Of a stretch of 64,000 bases of DNA, positions 1 to 9,901 are shown in pieces; position 1 is the stretch's first letter; every line of letters begins with the position of its first letter. The DNA is taken from NCBI RefSeq assembly GCF_015704895.1, contig NZ_JADQWB010000011.1:1-64000 (forward strand), read 5' to 3'. The notes beneath the pieces are model-generated. The model searched no databases. It was not told where the DNA came from and saw only the letters and a program-made list of their open reading frames with translations. The translations under genes and the position numbers were made by a program. The stretch comes from Agrobacterium leguminum. GTDB lineage: Bacteria; Pseudomonadota; Alphaproteobacteria; Rhizobiales; Rhizobiaceae.

Positions 1-28
1 GGGTAAGCTGCGACCGCGACCTTGCAGG

Positions 29-532
29 ATGACCCCATTGACCCACACCACCCCCCAAATCCTCATCAGCGCCTGCCTCCTCGGCCAACCTGTCCGTTAC
101 GACGGCAGAGGCAAACCCTTCTCCCACCCGGCGATAGACCGCTGGCGGCAGGAGGGCAGGCTGGTCACGATCTGTCCGGAGATGGCGGGCGGCATGCCTG
201 TGCCGCGCCCGCCGGCGGAAATCGAGAAGGGTGCCTCCGGTGTCGATGTGCTGGAGGGCCGCGCCCGCGTGCTGGAAGTGACCGGCGGCGATGTCACGGC
301 GCAATTTATCGCCGGCGCGGAAAGAGCGCTGGCCTTCGTCAGGGCCAATGGCTGCACATACGCGCTTCTGATCGACGGCAGCCCGTCCTGCGGGTCGGTT
401 GCGATTTATGACGGTTCGTTTTCTGGCGTCAAACACGCGGGCAATGGGGTGACGGCGGCGCTGCTCGAAAAAGCCGGTATTGCCGTATTTTCACCTGCCG
501 ATATCGACCGGCTGGATGCGCTGACCCGTTAG
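29..532 (+). CDS. DUF523 family protein
   Basis: A 167-residue soluble protein of the DUF523 (YbbK-like) family, whose biochemical function is not established. The family signatures are visible: SACLLG at residues 14-19, CPEM at 49-52, DGSPSCG at 116-122 and GNGVTAALL at 138-146. The conserved cysteines in these motifs suggest metal or thiol chemistry, but this is inference. The length is usual for single-domain members. The gene appears monocistronic; the next gene lies on the other strand beyond a palindromic repeat. The start is the first ATG and the upstream sequence lies at the window edge, so a slightly longer form cannot be excluded. Confidence 0.9.
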   Translation: MTPLTHTTPQILISACLLGQPVRYDGRGKPFSHPAIDRWRQEGRLVTICPEMAGGMPVPRPPAEIEKGASGVDVLEGRARVLEVTGGDVTAQFIAGAERALAFVRANGCTYALLIDGSPSCGSVAIYDGSFSGVKHAGNGVTAALLEKAGIAVFSPADIDRLDALTR

Positions 533-543
533 AGTGTTTTGGC

Positions 544-587
544 GCATTTCCGGACGGAAAACCGGGTTCCACTTTTCCTGGAAATGC
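544..587. repeat. 44-nt rhizobial palindromic intergenic element, copy 1
   Basis: It begins GCATTTCCGGACGG and ends CCTGGAAATGC, so the two ends are complementary and the unit can fold into a hairpin. Near-identical copies lie at 15862-15905, 24018-24061 and 55457-55500. It resembles the RIME-type mosaic elements described in Rhizobium; that family assignment is from memory. Here the preceding bases TTAGAGTGTTTT look like the remnant of the second hairpin module that accompanies copies 3 and 4. Confidence 0.85.
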
Positions 588-622
588 TTGAAAAGAAAAG
601 CGCCGGAGTTTCCCCCGGCGCC
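588..622 (-). terminator. Rho-independent terminator of the chemoreceptor gene
   Basis: On the minus strand a GCGCCGG/CCGGCGC stem (600-606 with 615-621) is followed by a T-rich tract (complement of AAAAGAAAA). It sits about 28 nt beyond the chemoreceptor stop codon. Confidence 0.75.
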
Positions 623-649
623 GTTGTTCATCGATGGCCCTGGGGCGTA

Positions 650-2473
650 TCACCCCGCCATACGCATCTGCTCCGCCATGCCATGAAGCTGGTGGCCGGA
701 GGAGACGCGGAAGCCGCGGATGAGGTTCAGCAGCTCCTCGGTGTCGACGGCGAGCGCCTCCGCCGAAGCCGTGGTTTCTTCCGCCATCGCCGCATTGTGC
801 TGGGTGGCGACATCGAGCTGGTTGAGCGACGAGGAGATCGAGCGCAGCGTCGTATCCTGTTCGGCGGCCGAATGGGCGATCTTGCTGACGATCTCGTTTG
901 CGGATTTGATCTGGTCCGAGATGCGTTTCAGCGCATCGCCGGCCTCGCCGACAAGCCGCACGCCGTTTTCCACCTGGGCGGAAGAGCGGGCGATCTGGTC
1001 CTTGATCTCCTTGGCGGCGGCGGCGGATTTCTGCGCCAGTTCGCGCACTTCCTGCGCCACCACGGCAAAGCCCTTGCCGGCCTCACCCGCACGCGCCGCT
1101 TCCACACCGGCATTCAGCGCCAGAAGGTTGGTCTGGAAAGCGATGTCGTCGATTACGCCGATGATGTTGGAAATCTGGTCGGATGACTGTTCGATACCGC
1201 TCATCGCGGTGATCGCCTCTTCCACCACCCGGTCGCTGCGCATGGCTTCGGAGCTGACGGTGGTGACGCGCTTGGCGGCGTCTGCCGCCCCTTCCGCCGT
1301 CTGGCGCACCGCAACCGTCAATTCATCGAGAGCGGCCGAGGTTTCTTCCAGATTGGCAGCCTGCCGTTCGGTGCGCTGCGAAAGCTCGTTGGAAGCCTTG
1401 CGGATTTCCTCCTTGGAGCCGCCGATGTCGATGCTCTTGGAATTCACCTTGGCCATGGCGGCGTCGAGATGGATCAGGGCCTCGTTGAAATTGTCGCGCA
1501 GCGCCGCGTAGCGGTTGCCGAGATCGCCGCAACGCACGGTCAGATCGCCGCCCGCCAGCTTTTCCAGCGCCTCGCCGATGGTGGTGACGACACGCGCCTG
1601 CAATTCCGCCTCGTCGCGCTGCATGTCGAGATTGTTCTGGCGCTCCGCATTGAGCTGCCGCTGCTGTTCTTCCTCACGGCGCTGCATGGCATGGCGCTCG
1701 CGCACCTTGTCCTGAAGCGAGGCGGTGGCTTTCGCCATCATGCCGACCTCGTTGGTGAGGCCGGTATGGGGAATGGCGAGCGAGACGTTCTCATTGGCCA
1801 CTTCGCCGAGCGCACGGTGAATATCGCCAAGCGGTCTGGAAATGCCACGGATGACGTAGAAAGCGGCGGCAAGCGCCAGTACGAAGATGGCGGCACCGAT
1901 GGACAGCGCCTTCATCACCTCGCCGCGCACCTGCGCGTTCAGATCGTCAATATAAACGCCGGTCACGACCACCACCTGCCACGGCTCGAAGGCAAGCGCA
2001 TAGGAGCTCTTGGCGTAGTCATTGCCTTCCATGCCGGGCTTCGGACCATAAAAATCCGTCTGGCCGCCGCCATTGCGGCCAAGCCGCACCAGCTCGTCGC
2101 GATAGGCGAAACCCTTGCTGTCCGGCTTGCCCTTGAAGCTCTCACCGACGCGCTTGGCATCGGGATGGAACTTCATCGTCACGTCGTAGTCGTAACCGAA
2201 CAGATAGCCGTCCGGCGTGAAGCGCATGGCGCTGACGGTGGCGTAAGCCTGTTTCATGGCCTCGTCGCGCGAAAGCGTTCCGGCCTTTTCCTTGTCGTGG
2301 AAGGATTGCAGGATGGAGATCGCCGATTGCACCTGCGTCCGCAGCATGCCGTAGCGTTCCTCATAGATTGCATCGGTGGCGGATTTCAGCTGGTAAAACG
2401 TCGCCACGGCGAAGGCGGCCATCAGGGCCACCACGAGAACGATCAACTGACGGGAAATGGAAAGGTTCTTCAT
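650..2473 (-). CDS. Methyl-accepting chemotaxis protein with periplasmic Cache domain
   Basis: A 607-residue membrane chemoreceptor that would signal to CheA/CheW. Transmembrane segment 1 spans about residues 9-28. A periplasmic single-Cache sensor follows (about 30-185), with typical motifs such as FTPDGYLFGYD and PWQVVVVTGVYIDDL. Transmembrane segment 2 is about 190-210, then a HAMP domain and a long coiled-coil signalling domain. The highly conserved hairpin tip is IDDIAFQTNLLALNAGVEAA. No NWETF-like C-terminal pentapeptide for CheR/CheB docking is seen; the tail ends QMRMAG. Cache domains of this type often bind small organic acids, but the ligand here is unknown. The gene is monocistronic and ends at a strong terminator. 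Confidence 0.95.
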   Translation of the reverse strand: MKNLSISRQLIVLVVALMAAFAVATFYQLKSATDAIYEERYGMLRTQVQSAISILQSFHDKEKAGTLSRDEAMKQAYATVSAMRFTPDGYLFGYDYDVTMKFHPDAKRVGESFKGKPDSKGFAYRDELVRLGRNGGGQTDFYGPKPGMEGNDYAKSSYALAFEPWQVVVVTGVYIDDLNAQVRGEVMKALSIGAAIFVLALAAAFYVIRGISRPLGDIHRALGEVANENVSLAIPHTGLTNEVGMMAKATASLQDKVRERHAMQRREEEQQRQLNAERQNNLDMQRDEAELQARVVTTIGEALEKLAGGDLTVRCGDLGNRYAALRDNFNEALIHLDAAMAKVNSKSIDIGGSKEEIRKASNELSQRTERQAANLEETSAALDELTVAVRQTAEGAADAAKRVTTVSSEAMRSDRVVEEAITAMSGIEQSSDQISNIIGVIDDIAFQTNLLALNAGVEAARAGEAGKGFAVVAQEVRELAQKSAAAAKEIKDQIARSSAQVENGVRLVGEAGDALKRISDQIKSANEIVSKIAHSAAEQDTTLRSISSSLNQLDVATQHNAAMAEETTASAEALAVDTEELLNLIRGFRVSSGHQLHGMAEQMRMAG

Positions 2474-2799
2474 GGGCGCTCACAAGCGTTTGGGATCGCG
2501 CGCCTGAAAACGCCGCGCGGTACCGATGTTTCGGAGAAGGAAGAGGCGCATGATGCGCGATAAAAGGGCCAAAAAGCGCGTGTCCGCGCCGTGGCCTCAT
2601 TCTGTGCTGCATCGCACTATAGACGCACTTAGCGGCTAAAAATTTGAATAAATATTTAATTAGCGAAAGCTTTATCAGGCCCGACAGGTAGAATATGCGG
2701 GAGAAAAAGCAATATTCCCCGCATGGTTGCGGCGCCATTTCGGGAATGCAGCGATGACGCGATTATTTGACCTTCGTCATGAAAGACGTCATCGGCCGG
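2474..2799. other. Intergenic region upstream of the chemoreceptor gene
   Basis: This stretch of 326 bases holds no supportable gene. It contains an AT-rich segment (about 2638-2685) that probably carries the minus-strand chemoreceptor promoter. A small hairpin, ATGCGGG with CCCGCAT (2695-2701 with 2718-2724), has no U-tract. No tRNA or riboswitch fold was recognised. Confidence 0.5.
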
Positions 2800-3309
2800 T
2801 CAATTGCCGCGCAATTGGAAATCCGGGAACTGGGGGGCGGCGATCACCGAGGCGCTGGCCGGTTCGGCTGCGTTTTCGGTGGAAATTTCCTTGACGGCTG
2901 CCGTGGTCGTCGTCACGTCGATACCGGCCGATGTCGAAACCGTCTCAGCGGGATGTGCCACGGGTTCTGCGTCGTCATAGGTCGCGATGGCCGTGCTGGA
3001 GGTTTCCGCCATCCATGCGGGATTGGTGCTGACGAAGGTGACGGGCGCGCCGCCAAGCCAGGCTTCGGTGCGCAGCAGGGTGCGCTTGCCGTCGACTTCG
3101 CGCATTTCCGTGTGCTGCGTGCCTGGCTCAATGGAGGGAACGGCATAACCCTGCGCCACGGCTTTGCCCTTCATGGGCTTGCAGCCCGCGCAATCGCGAC
3201 GAATGAAGCTGCCATTGGCCACATGAACGCCGTTTATATATTCGATGGAAGACGCCATCGCCGACCCGCCGGTCAGCGCGACAATCGCTGTCAGAAAAAG
3301 ACGACGCAT
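2800..3309 (-). CDS. Small exported protein of unknown function (possibly HPE1-like)
   Basis: A 169-residue protein with a clear Sec signal peptide (MRRLFLTAIVALTGGSAMAS, cleavage near residues 19-20). The mature N-terminal half contains a CxxC pair (DCAGC, about 39-43) and the segment TEAWLGGAPVTFVS. The C-terminal third is rich in Ala, Thr, Glu and Ser and looks unstructured. It resembles rhizobial proteins annotated as HPE1-like plant virulence effector domain proteins, but this is recollection and no function should be assumed. It stands alone between the chemoreceptor and purD. Confidence 0.75.
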   Translation of the reverse strand: MRRLFLTAIVALTGGSAMASSIEYINGVHVANGSFIRRDCAGCKPMKGKAVAQGYAVPSIEPGTQHTEMREVDGKRTLLRTEAWLGGAPVTFVSTNPAWMAETSSTAIATYDDAEPVAHPAETVSTSAGIDVTTTTAAVKEISTENAAEPASASVIAAPQFPDFQLRGN

Positions 3310-3466
3310 CGAAAAACCCCCGAAATGACGGCGCGGCCTCGTGATCGAGACGCAATGCGCCCTTCAATGTTCCGGCGAGTATTACCGATGTTTCGTTTCC
3401 ATCGGGTCAGCAAACTTGGTAAAAATTGAACGAAATATTCGCGCCCAATCCCGTTTGCCTTAAGGA

Positions 3467-4738
3467 TCAGGCTTTTTCGCGCGCGACGGCCTGCCAGCCG
3501 ATATCGCGGCGGCAGAAGCCGTTTTCCCACTCCACCTTGTCGGCCAACGCATAGGCGCGAGCCTGCGCTTCCGTGACGGTCTTTCCAAGGGCGGTGACGT
3601 TCAGCACGCGTCCACCCGTGGCCACCAGCCCGCCGTCCTTCAGCGCGGTTCCGGCATGGAACACCTTTGCCTCTTCGCTCGCCTCGGGAATATGGGCGAT
3701 CGGCGTGTTCTTGTCATAAGCGCCGGGATAACCCTTGGAGGCAAGAACGACGGTCAGCGCCGCATCGTCGCGCCATTCCGCCTCCACCTTGTCCAGCGTG
3801 CCGGTAGCGGTGGCATAGAGGATCGGCAGCAGATCGCTTTTCAGGCGCATCATCAGCACCTGGCATTCGGGATCGCCGAAACGCACGTTATATTCGATCA
3901 GTTCCGGGCCCTTGGCGGTAATCATCAGGCCTGCGAAAAAAACACCGGAGAAGGGATTGCCATCCTTGGCCATGCCCGAGATCGTCGGCTCGATGATCTC
4001 CTTCATGGTGCGCTCCACCATGGTAGATGTCATAACAGGGGCAGGGGAATAGGCGCCCATGCCGCCGGTATTCGGGCCGGTATCGCCATCGCCGACACGC
4101 TTGTGATCCTGCGCGGTGGCGAGTGCCAGCGCGGTCTTGCCATCGGAAAGGCAGAAGAAGCTCGCTTCTTCGCCATCGAGGAAGGCCTCCACCACCACTT
4201 CGGCGCCGGCCGCGCCGAAAGCGCCGTCGAAGCAGTCGTCAATCGCGGCAAGCGCTTCCGCTTCCGTCATGGCCACGGTCACGCCCTTGCCGGCGGCAAG
4301 CCCGTCCGCCTTGATGACAATCGGCGCGCCCTGTTGACGAACATAATCCTTGGCCGGTTCAGCGGTCTTGAAACGCTGGTAAGCGCCGGTCGGAATATCG
4401 TAGCGCGCGCAGAGATCCTTGGTGAAACCCTTGGAGCCCTCAAGCTGGGCGGCTGCCTTCGAGGGTCCGAAAGTGGCGATGCCGGCGGCGCGCAGATCAT
4501 CCGCAAGACCGGCAACCAGCGGCGCTTCCGGGCCGACCACGACGAAGTCGATTGCCTTTTCCTTCGCAAAGGCGATGACGGCCGCGTCGTCTTCCACGTT
4601 CAGCGCTACCAGCGTCGCGTGATCGGCAATGCCGGGATTGCCGGGGGCGGCATAAAGCTCATCGAGCAGGGGAGACTGGGCGATTTTCCACGCCAGCGCA
4701 TGTTCGCGTCCGCCGGAACCGATCAACAGAACTTTCAT
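3467..4738 (-). CDS. purD: Phosphoribosylamine-glycine ligase
   Basis: Catalyses ATP-dependent joining of glycine to 5-phosphoribosylamine, the second step of purine synthesis. The 423-residue length is normal. The N-terminal [12 protein letters not shown] motif, the central ATP-grasp domain (residues about 100-290, including [13 protein letters not shown] and [13 protein letters not shown]) and the C-terminal GARS domain are all present. I chose the ATG at 4738 because an AGGGG ribosome-binding site lies 8 nt upstream; an in-frame TTG two codons earlier would sit too close to it. The gene is divergent from tex, with about 213 nt between them, and appears to be transcribed alone. Confidence 0.97.
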   Translation of the reverse strand: MKVLLIGSGGREHALAWKIAQSPLLDELYAAPGNPGIADHATLVALNVEDDAAVIAFAKEKAIDFVVVGPEAPLVAGLADDLRAAGIATFGPSKAAAQLEGSKGFTKDLCARYDIPTGAYQRFKTAEPAKDYVRQQGAPIVIKADGLAAGKGVTVAMTEAEALAAIDDCFDGAFGAAGAEVVVEAFLDGEEASFFCLSDGKTALALATAQDHKRVGDGDTGPNTGGMGAYSPAPVMTSTMVERTMKEIIEPTISGMAKDGNPFSGVFFAGLMITAKGPELIEYNVRFGDPECQVLMMRLKSDLLPILYATATGTLDKVEAEWRDDAALTVVLASKGYPGAYDKNTPIAHIPEASEEAKVFHAGTALKDGGLVATGGRVLNVTALGKTVTEAQARAYALADKVEWENGFCRRDIGWQAVAREKA

Positions 4739-4951
4739 GGTCAATACCCCTGCAAATTCGCCAGTAACCTTGTGTCAGGGGCGTTAAGGGCAGGGGGGCG
4801 AAAGGTCAAGGAGAAAGCGCCGCAAATGCCCGTCTTTCCCTTGAACGCCGCCTTTCCTGTGGAATCGTTGCCGCCTCTTGTTGTCACGCCACAATCAGAC
4901 ATTATGTTCGCCGCTCCAGATGTGACATCAGAGAACCCCCAAGAGTCCCCT

Positions 4952-7270
4952 ATGACCGCAGACAATGCCCGCCTCGCCTCGCTCATCGCCTCCGAAATCA
5001 ACGCCCGCCCCGATCAGGTAAAGGCGGCGGTGGCGCTGCTGGACGAGGGCGCGACCGTTCCCTTCATCGCCCGTTACCGCAAGGAAGTGACGGGAGGGCT
5101 GGACGACACCCAGCTTCGCACGCTTTCGGAACGTCTTGTCTATCTGCGCGAACTCAATGCGCGCCGCGGCTCCATCGTGGAGTCCATCACCGGCCAGGGC
5201 AAGATGACCGATGAGCTGATGGTCAAAATCATGCAGGCGGGCACGAAGGCGGAGCTGGAAGACCTCTATCTGCCCTATAAGCCGAAGCGCCGCACCCGCG
5301 CGGAAATCGCCCGCGAACGCGGTCTCGGCCCGCTGGCAGAAGCGATATGGGAGAACCGCGCCGCCGATCCGTCAAAGCTTGCGGAAGCTTATGTTCAGGG
5401 TGAGGTGGCCGATGTGAAGGCGGCACTCGAGGGCGCGCGCGACATCGTGGCGGAAACCATGACCGAAAATGCCGATCTGCTCGGCCGCCTGCGCGATTAC
5501 ATGCGCCAGAACGCCACCTTCCGCGCCAAGGTGGTGGATGGCAAGCAGGCGACGGGTGAGAAATTCTCCGACTATTTCGATCATTTCGAGCGCTGGGCGA
5601 CGGTGCCGGGCCACCGGGTGCTGGCCATGCTGCGCGGCTGGAACGAGGAAGTGCTGACGCTGACAATCGATGTCGATGCGGACGATCCCTCACCGGTCAA
5701 GCCCGCGCAGCGCACCATCGCCGCCGCCTTCGATATCCGCAATGCCGGCCCCGCCGATCAATGGCTGATGGAAGTGGCTGGCTGGACGTGGCGGGTAAAG
5801 CTTTCCATGTCGCTCTCGCTCGATCTGATGCGCGAATTGCGCGAGCGTGCCGAAGAAGAGGCGATCCATGTTTTCGCCCGCAATCTCAAGGATCTGCTGC
5901 TGGCAGCCCCTGCCGGTTCCCGCGCCACCATGGGTCTCGATCCGGGCATCCGCACCGGCGTCAAGGTGGCTGTGGTGGATGGCACCGGCAAATTGCTCGA
6001 TACCACGACGGTCTATCCCTTCCCGCCGAAGAACGACGTGCGCGGCACGCAGGCGGAACTTGCCGTCCTCATCCGCAAGCACAATGTCGAACTGATCGCC
6101 ATCGGCAATGGCACCGGCAGCCGCGAGACGGAAAAACTGGTCGCCGATCTTCTGGCGCAGATGCCGGCTTCGGGTGCAAAGCCCACCAAGGTCATCGTCT
6201 CGGAGGCGGGTGCTTCGGTCTATTCCGCTTCTGAACGGGCAGCGGCGGAATTCCCCAATCTCGATGTTTCGCTCCGCGGCGCCGTCTCCATCGCCCGCCG
6301 CCTTCAGGATCCGCTGGCGGAACTGGTGAAGATCGAGCCGAAATCCATCGGGGTCGGTCAGTACCAGCACGATGTCGATCAGGGTCGTCTCAGCCGCTCG
6401 CTCGATGCTGTGGTGGAAGATGCGGTGAATGCCGTCGGCGTCGATCTCAATACCGCCTCTTCGCCGCTTCTGGCACGGGTGTCCGGTCTTGGCAGCTCGA
6501 TCGCCGATGCCATCGTTGCCCATCGCGACCAGACCGGCCCCTTCGCCAGCCGCAGGGAATTGCTGAAAGTGCCGCGCCTTGGCCAGCGCACCTTCGAACA
6601 ATGCGCCGGCTTCCTGCGCATCCCGAACGGCAAGGAACCGCTGGATGCCTCCTCGGTGCACCCGGAAGCCTATGGCGTGGCGAAAAAGATCGTCGCCGCC
6701 TGCGGCCGCGATCTGCGCTCGCTGATGGGCGACAGCGCCGCGTTGAAGGCGCTCGATCCGAAGACGTTCATCGACGAGCAATTCGGCCTGCCGACGGTAA
6801 AAGACATCATCGCCGAACTGGAAAAGCCCGGCCGCGACCCGCGCCCGAGCTTCAAGACCGCGACCTTTGCCGAGGGTGTGGACGAGATCACCGATCTGAA
6901 ACCGGGCATGCTTCTGGAAGGCACCGTCACCAATGTCGCCGCCTTCGGCGCTTTCGTGGATATTGGCGTGCATCAGGACGGGCTGGTGCATGTCTCGCAG
7001 CTGGCGGACCGTTTCGTGAAGGACCCGCATGAGGTCGTCAAGGCGGGCGATGTCGTCAAGGTGCGAGTCGTGGAAGTGGATGTGAAGCGTAAGCGCATCG
7101 GTCTCACCATGCGCAAGGATGGCGGCGAGGCAGCGCCGCAGCCGATGCGCGAAAAGGGCAATGCCAGCGCCATGCGGCACGCCACATCCAAACCGAAAGA
7201 GCGCAACGAGGGGTCGCAAACCGGTGGTGCGCTTGCCGCCGCTCTGGCTGAAGCCATGAAGCGACGCTGA
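4952..7270 (+). CDS. tex: Tex family RNA-binding transcription accessory protein
   Basis: A 772-residue cytoplasmic Tex protein, the usual length. Domains in order are: N-terminal Tex domain; YqgF/RNase H-like fold beginning at [13 protein letters not shown] (about residue 326); helix-hairpin-helix region around [13 protein letters not shown] (about 495-555); and an S1 RNA-binding domain (about 648-720, [19 protein letters not shown]). A basic low-complexity tail follows. The reading frame is open far upstream, but homology starts at [16 protein letters not shown], so the ATG at 4952 is preferred; an ATG at 4904 is possible. It is followed by a strong terminator. Confidence 0.95.
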   Translation: MTADNARLASLIASEINARPDQVKAAVALLDEGATVPFIARYRKEVTGGLDDTQLRTLSERLVYLRELNARRGSIVESITGQGKMTDELMVKIMQAGTKAELEDLYLPYKPKRRTRAEIARERGLGPLAEAIWENRAADPSKLAEAYVQGEVADVKAALEGARDIVAETMTENADLLGRLRDYMRQNATFRAKVVDGKQATGEKFSDYFDHFERWATVPGHRVLAMLRGWNEEVLTLTIDVDADDPSPVKPAQRTIAAAFDIRNAGPADQWLMEVAGWTWRVKLSMSLSLDLMRELRERAEEEAIHVFARNLKDLLLAAPAGSRATMGLDPGIRTGVKVAVVDGTGKLLDTTTVYPFPPKNDVRGTQAELAVLIRKHNVELIAIGNGTGSRETEKLVADLLAQMPASGAKPTKVIVSEAGASVYSASERAAAEFPNLDVSLRGAVSIARRLQDPLAELVKIEPKSIGVGQYQHDVDQGRLSRSLDAVVEDAVNAVGVDLNTASSPLLARVSGLGSSIADAIVAHRDQTGPFASRRELLKVPRLGQRTFEQCAGFLRIPNGKEPLDASSVHPEAYGVAKKIVAACGRDLRSLMGDSAALKALDPKTFIDEQFGLPTVKDIIAELEKPGRDPRPSFKTATFAEGVDEITDLKPGMLLEGTVTNVAAFGAFVDIGVHQDGLVHVSQLADRFVKDPHEVVKAGDVVKVRVVEVDVKRKRIGLTMRKDGGEAAPQPMREKGNASAMRHATSKPKERNEGSQTGGALAAALAEAMKRR

Positions 7271-7295
7271 CCTCCGGTTGAAATGATTTTTTACC

Positions 7296-7330
7296 AAAAA
7301 GCCTCGCCGCACACCCCGGCGGGGCTTTTT
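7296..7330 (+). terminator. Rho-independent terminator of tex
   Basis: GCCTCGCCG pairs with CGGCGGGGC around a short loop and is followed by five T residues, 26 nt beyond the tex stop. Confidence 0.85.
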
Positions 7331-7438
7331 GCTTGATGAAATCGTTCAATTTTTTTGAAATAAGACTATCTTGAAACTTGTGCCGAAAGGAATACGGTCA
7401 GCGAAATTGATAAGTGAGACTTAGCAATTGGGGGTGCC

Positions 7439-8695
7439 ATGGCGTCGTCTCTGCATGTTCTTCTCGAAAAGATAATCAAGACCGGTGATCTCACCGTCAA
7501 CAGCCCGGGCGGCAGCCGCACATTCGGCAACGGCGCGGGAAAAAAGGTGGTTCTGAACTTCACCGACGAAGCCGCCATGCAGGAGATCGCCGCCGATCCG
7601 GCGCTGAAGCTGGCTGAAATGTATATGGAAGGCCGGGCGAAGGTCGCGGAAGGCGACATCTACGATTTTCTGGCGCTGGTCAAAGGCAATACGCTGAGCG
7701 AGGCGCTATCCTTCGGCATGATCTGGCGCGGCATGGCGCGCATCATCGCCGCCCGCATCAAGATGCATCTGCCGGTCAACCACAACAAGAGCAACGTCGC
7801 CCATCATTACGATCTGAGCGCCAAGCTGTTCGATCTCTTCCTCGATGAGGACTGGCAATATTCCTGCGCCTATTTCAATCCGCCCGGCATCAGCCTCTAT
7901 GAGGCGCAGGTTGCCAAAAAACGGCACATCGCCGCCAAGCTGATGACCGAGCCGGGCCAGAGCGTGCTGGAAATCGGCTCCGGCTGGGGCGGCATGGCGA
8001 TGTATATTGCCGAAAGCGCCGGTGCGGATGTGACCGGCATCACGCTCAGCGAAGAACAGCTGCGCGTTTCCCGCGACCGCGCCGCCAAACGGGGCCTTGC
8101 GGCAAATGTCCGTTTCGAATTGCAGGACTATCGCTACCTGCCGGCTTCGAAAAAATATGATCGCATCGTCTCTGTCGGCATGTTCGAACATGTCGGGCCG
8201 ACCCATTATCGCGATTATTTCGACAAGGTGGCGGAGGTGCTGGACGACAAGGGCGTGATGGTGTTGCATTCCATCGGCCAGCCCTATCCGGCGCTGGCGA
8301 CCAATCCCTTCATCGAAAAATATATTTTCCCCGGCGGGTATATTCCCTCGCTTGCCGAGGTGCTGCCGGCCATCGAAAAGTCACGGCTGCTGGTGAAGGA
8401 TATTGAAATCCTGCCCATGCATTACGCCCATACGCTTCGCCACTGGCGCGAGCGTTTCGTGGCGCGCAGGGCGGAAGCGGTAGCGCTTTATGACGAACGC
8501 TTCTTCCGCATGTGGGAGTTTTATCTGGCGGGCTCGGAAATGGCCTTTACCCACGAAAACTTCCACATTTTCCAGATCCAGATCGCCAAGGACCGGGATT
8601 CCGTGCCGCATAGTCGCGACTACATTGCGCAGAACGAAGCGAAGCTGCTGGAATTCGAGAAGACGCGCGCGCCGCTGGAGAAGGTGACGTTCTGA
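7439..8695 (+). CDS. cfa: Cyclopropane-fatty-acyl-phospholipid synthase
   Basis: A 418-residue SAM-dependent enzyme that converts cis-unsaturated acyl chains of membrane phospholipids to cyclopropane fatty acids. The SAM-binding motif VLEIGSGWGGM (about residues 175-185) is present, as are the active-site region YSCAYF (about 140-145), SVGMFEHVG (about 245-253) and the C-terminal RMWEFYLAGSEMAF. The short N-terminal domain is typical of alphaproteobacterial Cfa. It is monocistronic, with an ATG start and a weak upstream AT-rich promoter region; a palindromic repeat lies downstream. Rhizobia often carry more than one cfa paralogue, so the exact paralogue is not assigned. Confidence 0.93.
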   Translation: MASSLHVLLEKIIKTGDLTVNSPGGSRTFGNGAGKKVVLNFTDEAAMQEIAADPALKLAEMYMEGRAKVAEGDIYDFLALVKGNTLSEALSFGMIWRGMARIIAARIKMHLPVNHNKSNVAHHYDLSAKLFDLFLDEDWQYSCAYFNPPGISLYEAQVAKKRHIAAKLMTEPGQSVLEIGSGWGGMAMYIAESAGADVTGITLSEEQLRVSRDRAAKRGLAANVRFELQDYRYLPASKKYDRIVSVGMFEHVGPTHYRDYFDKVAEVLDDKGVMVLHSIGQPYPALATNPFIEKYIFPGGYIPSLAEVLPAIEKSRLLVKDIEILPMHYAHTLRHWRERFVARRAEAVALYDERFFRMWEFYLAGSEMAFTHENFHIFQIQIAKDRDSVPHSRDYIAQNEAKLLEFEKTRAPLEKVTF

Positions 8696-8759
8696 CCACG
8701 GCGTAGGTAACGGGCGACCGAATTGTGGAGATTGTTGACAAACATCTCCGCAATCTCGG

Positions 8760-8845
8760 CGTCATCCTCGGGCTCGTCCCGAGGATCTATCCACGTTGCG
8801 TAAAGTCCTTCGGTTGCAGATGCTCGGGACAGGCCCGAGCATGAC
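8760..8845. repeat. Paired-hairpin intergenic repeat (CGTCATCCTCGGG family)
   Basis: About 86 nt. The outer ends CGTCATCCTCGGG and CCCGAGCATGACG are complementary, and each arm also forms its own small hairpin (TCCTCGGGCTCGTCCCGAGGA; GCTCGGGACAGGCCCGAGC). A close relative lies at 43786-43872. Confidence 0.8.
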
Positions 8846-8979
8846 GGAGGTGGGGTTTTGGGGCCTTGTCGCCACCCTCCGCAGGAGTCGAATTTCAACC
8901 CGCGCTGGTTAATGGAATGGAAAGACAATCCCTCTAATTCTACGGACACCTGTCTGTATTGCGTTTCTGGGGTTCTTTC

Positions 8980-9780
8980 ATGTTCAAGCCATCAGCGGCA
9001 TTCGCCGCCTGTGTCCTGTCGCTTTTTGCCGTGGGCAATGCCCATGCGGAGGGCTGGTTTTCCGGCGACTGGTATCTGAAGCTCGGCGGCGCGGGTTTCA
9101 CCGCGCCGAAATATCAGGGCGACAACAAGAATGAATTCGGCTTCTCGCCCATCATTTCGCTCGGCCGCCAGGGCCAGGGCGCGCGTTTCACCTCGCGCAA
9201 CGACAGCGCCTCGATTTCGCTTCTGGACAACGGCCCGATCAGTATGGGTCTTGCCGGAAAGCTGGTGTCCCCGCGTGACGAGGGCGACTCGTCCGATCTG
9301 AAGGGCATGACCCGCATCAAGCGCGGCGGCGAGCTTGGCGGTTTCGCCGAGGCCTATCCGACCGACTGGCTGCGCGTTCGCGGCGAAGTCCGTCAGGGCA
9401 TCCGCAGCCATAGCGGCGTGGTCGGCGACGTTGCCGTCGATGCCTTCACCGATATCGCCCCCGGCATCCAGATTTCCGCCGGGCCGCGCGCGACATGGGT
9501 GAGCAGCAAATACAATGAGCGTTATTACGGTGTAAGTGCCGCGCAGACGGCTGCCGGCGCGCCATCGCCCTATAGCCCCGGCGGCGGCCTGCATTCCGCC
9601 GGCATCGGCGCCGCCATCACCTGGAAAGTCACCGAGAACGCCGAAGTCGGCTCGTTTGCGGAATATCGCCGCCTGACCGGTGACGCCGCCGATAGTTCGC
9701 TGGTGCGCGAGCGCGGCTCGAAGAACCAGTTCATCATCGGCGTTCAGGCGAGCTACAAGTTCAATTTCTCGCTGCCCTGA
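8980..9780 (+). CDS. MipA/OmpV family outer-membrane protein
   Basis: A 266-residue precursor with signal peptide MFKPSAAFAACVLSLFAVGNAHA and a beta-rich mature part of the MipA/OmpV scaffold family. Recognisable features are LKLGGAGFTAPKYQGDNKNE early in the mature chain, alternating hydrophobic strands, and a C-terminal strand ending in Phe (QASYKFNFSLP). MipA of E. coli is a murein-synthesis scaffold; here the role is only inferred from family. The ATG at 8980 follows GGGG at a proper distance; an in-frame TTG at 8959 is less likely. Confidence 0.88.
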   Translation: MFKPSAAFAACVLSLFAVGNAHAEGWFSGDWYLKLGGAGFTAPKYQGDNKNEFGFSPIISLGRQGQGARFTSRNDSASISLLDNGPISMGLAGKLVSPRDEGDSSDLKGMTRIKRGGELGGFAEAYPTDWLRVRGEVRQGIRSHSGVVGDVAVDAFTDIAPGIQISAGPRATWVSSKYNERYYGVSAAQTAAGAPSPYSPGGGLHSAGIGAAITWKVTENAEVGSFAEYRRLTGDAADSSLVRERGSKNQFIIGVQASYKFNFSLP

Positions 9781-9804
9781 CAAATAGCCGAGATATCGTC
9801 CTGC

Positions 9805-9837
9805 AAAGCCCCGTCGCGAAACCGCTGCGGGGCTTTT
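9805..9837 (+). terminator. Rho-independent terminator after the MipA-like gene
   Basis: AAGCCCCG pairs with CGGGGCTT across a loop and ends in TTTT. Confidence 0.8.
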
Positions 9838-9901
9838 CTGCATATGCGGCCAACTGCTGAAATCCATTCCGATTTTCCCGCCGATGCTGTAGAACCATCC
9901 C

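Noticed and set aside
2695..2724. Small hairpin upstream of the chemoreceptor gene as a terminator or small RNA
   Set aside because: The 7-bp stem has a long loop and no U-tract on either strand.
3656..4951. Upstream extension of the tex reading frame across purD
   Set aside because: The frame is merely open; the Tex homology begins at the ATG at 4952 and the region before it is the purD coding strand in reverse.
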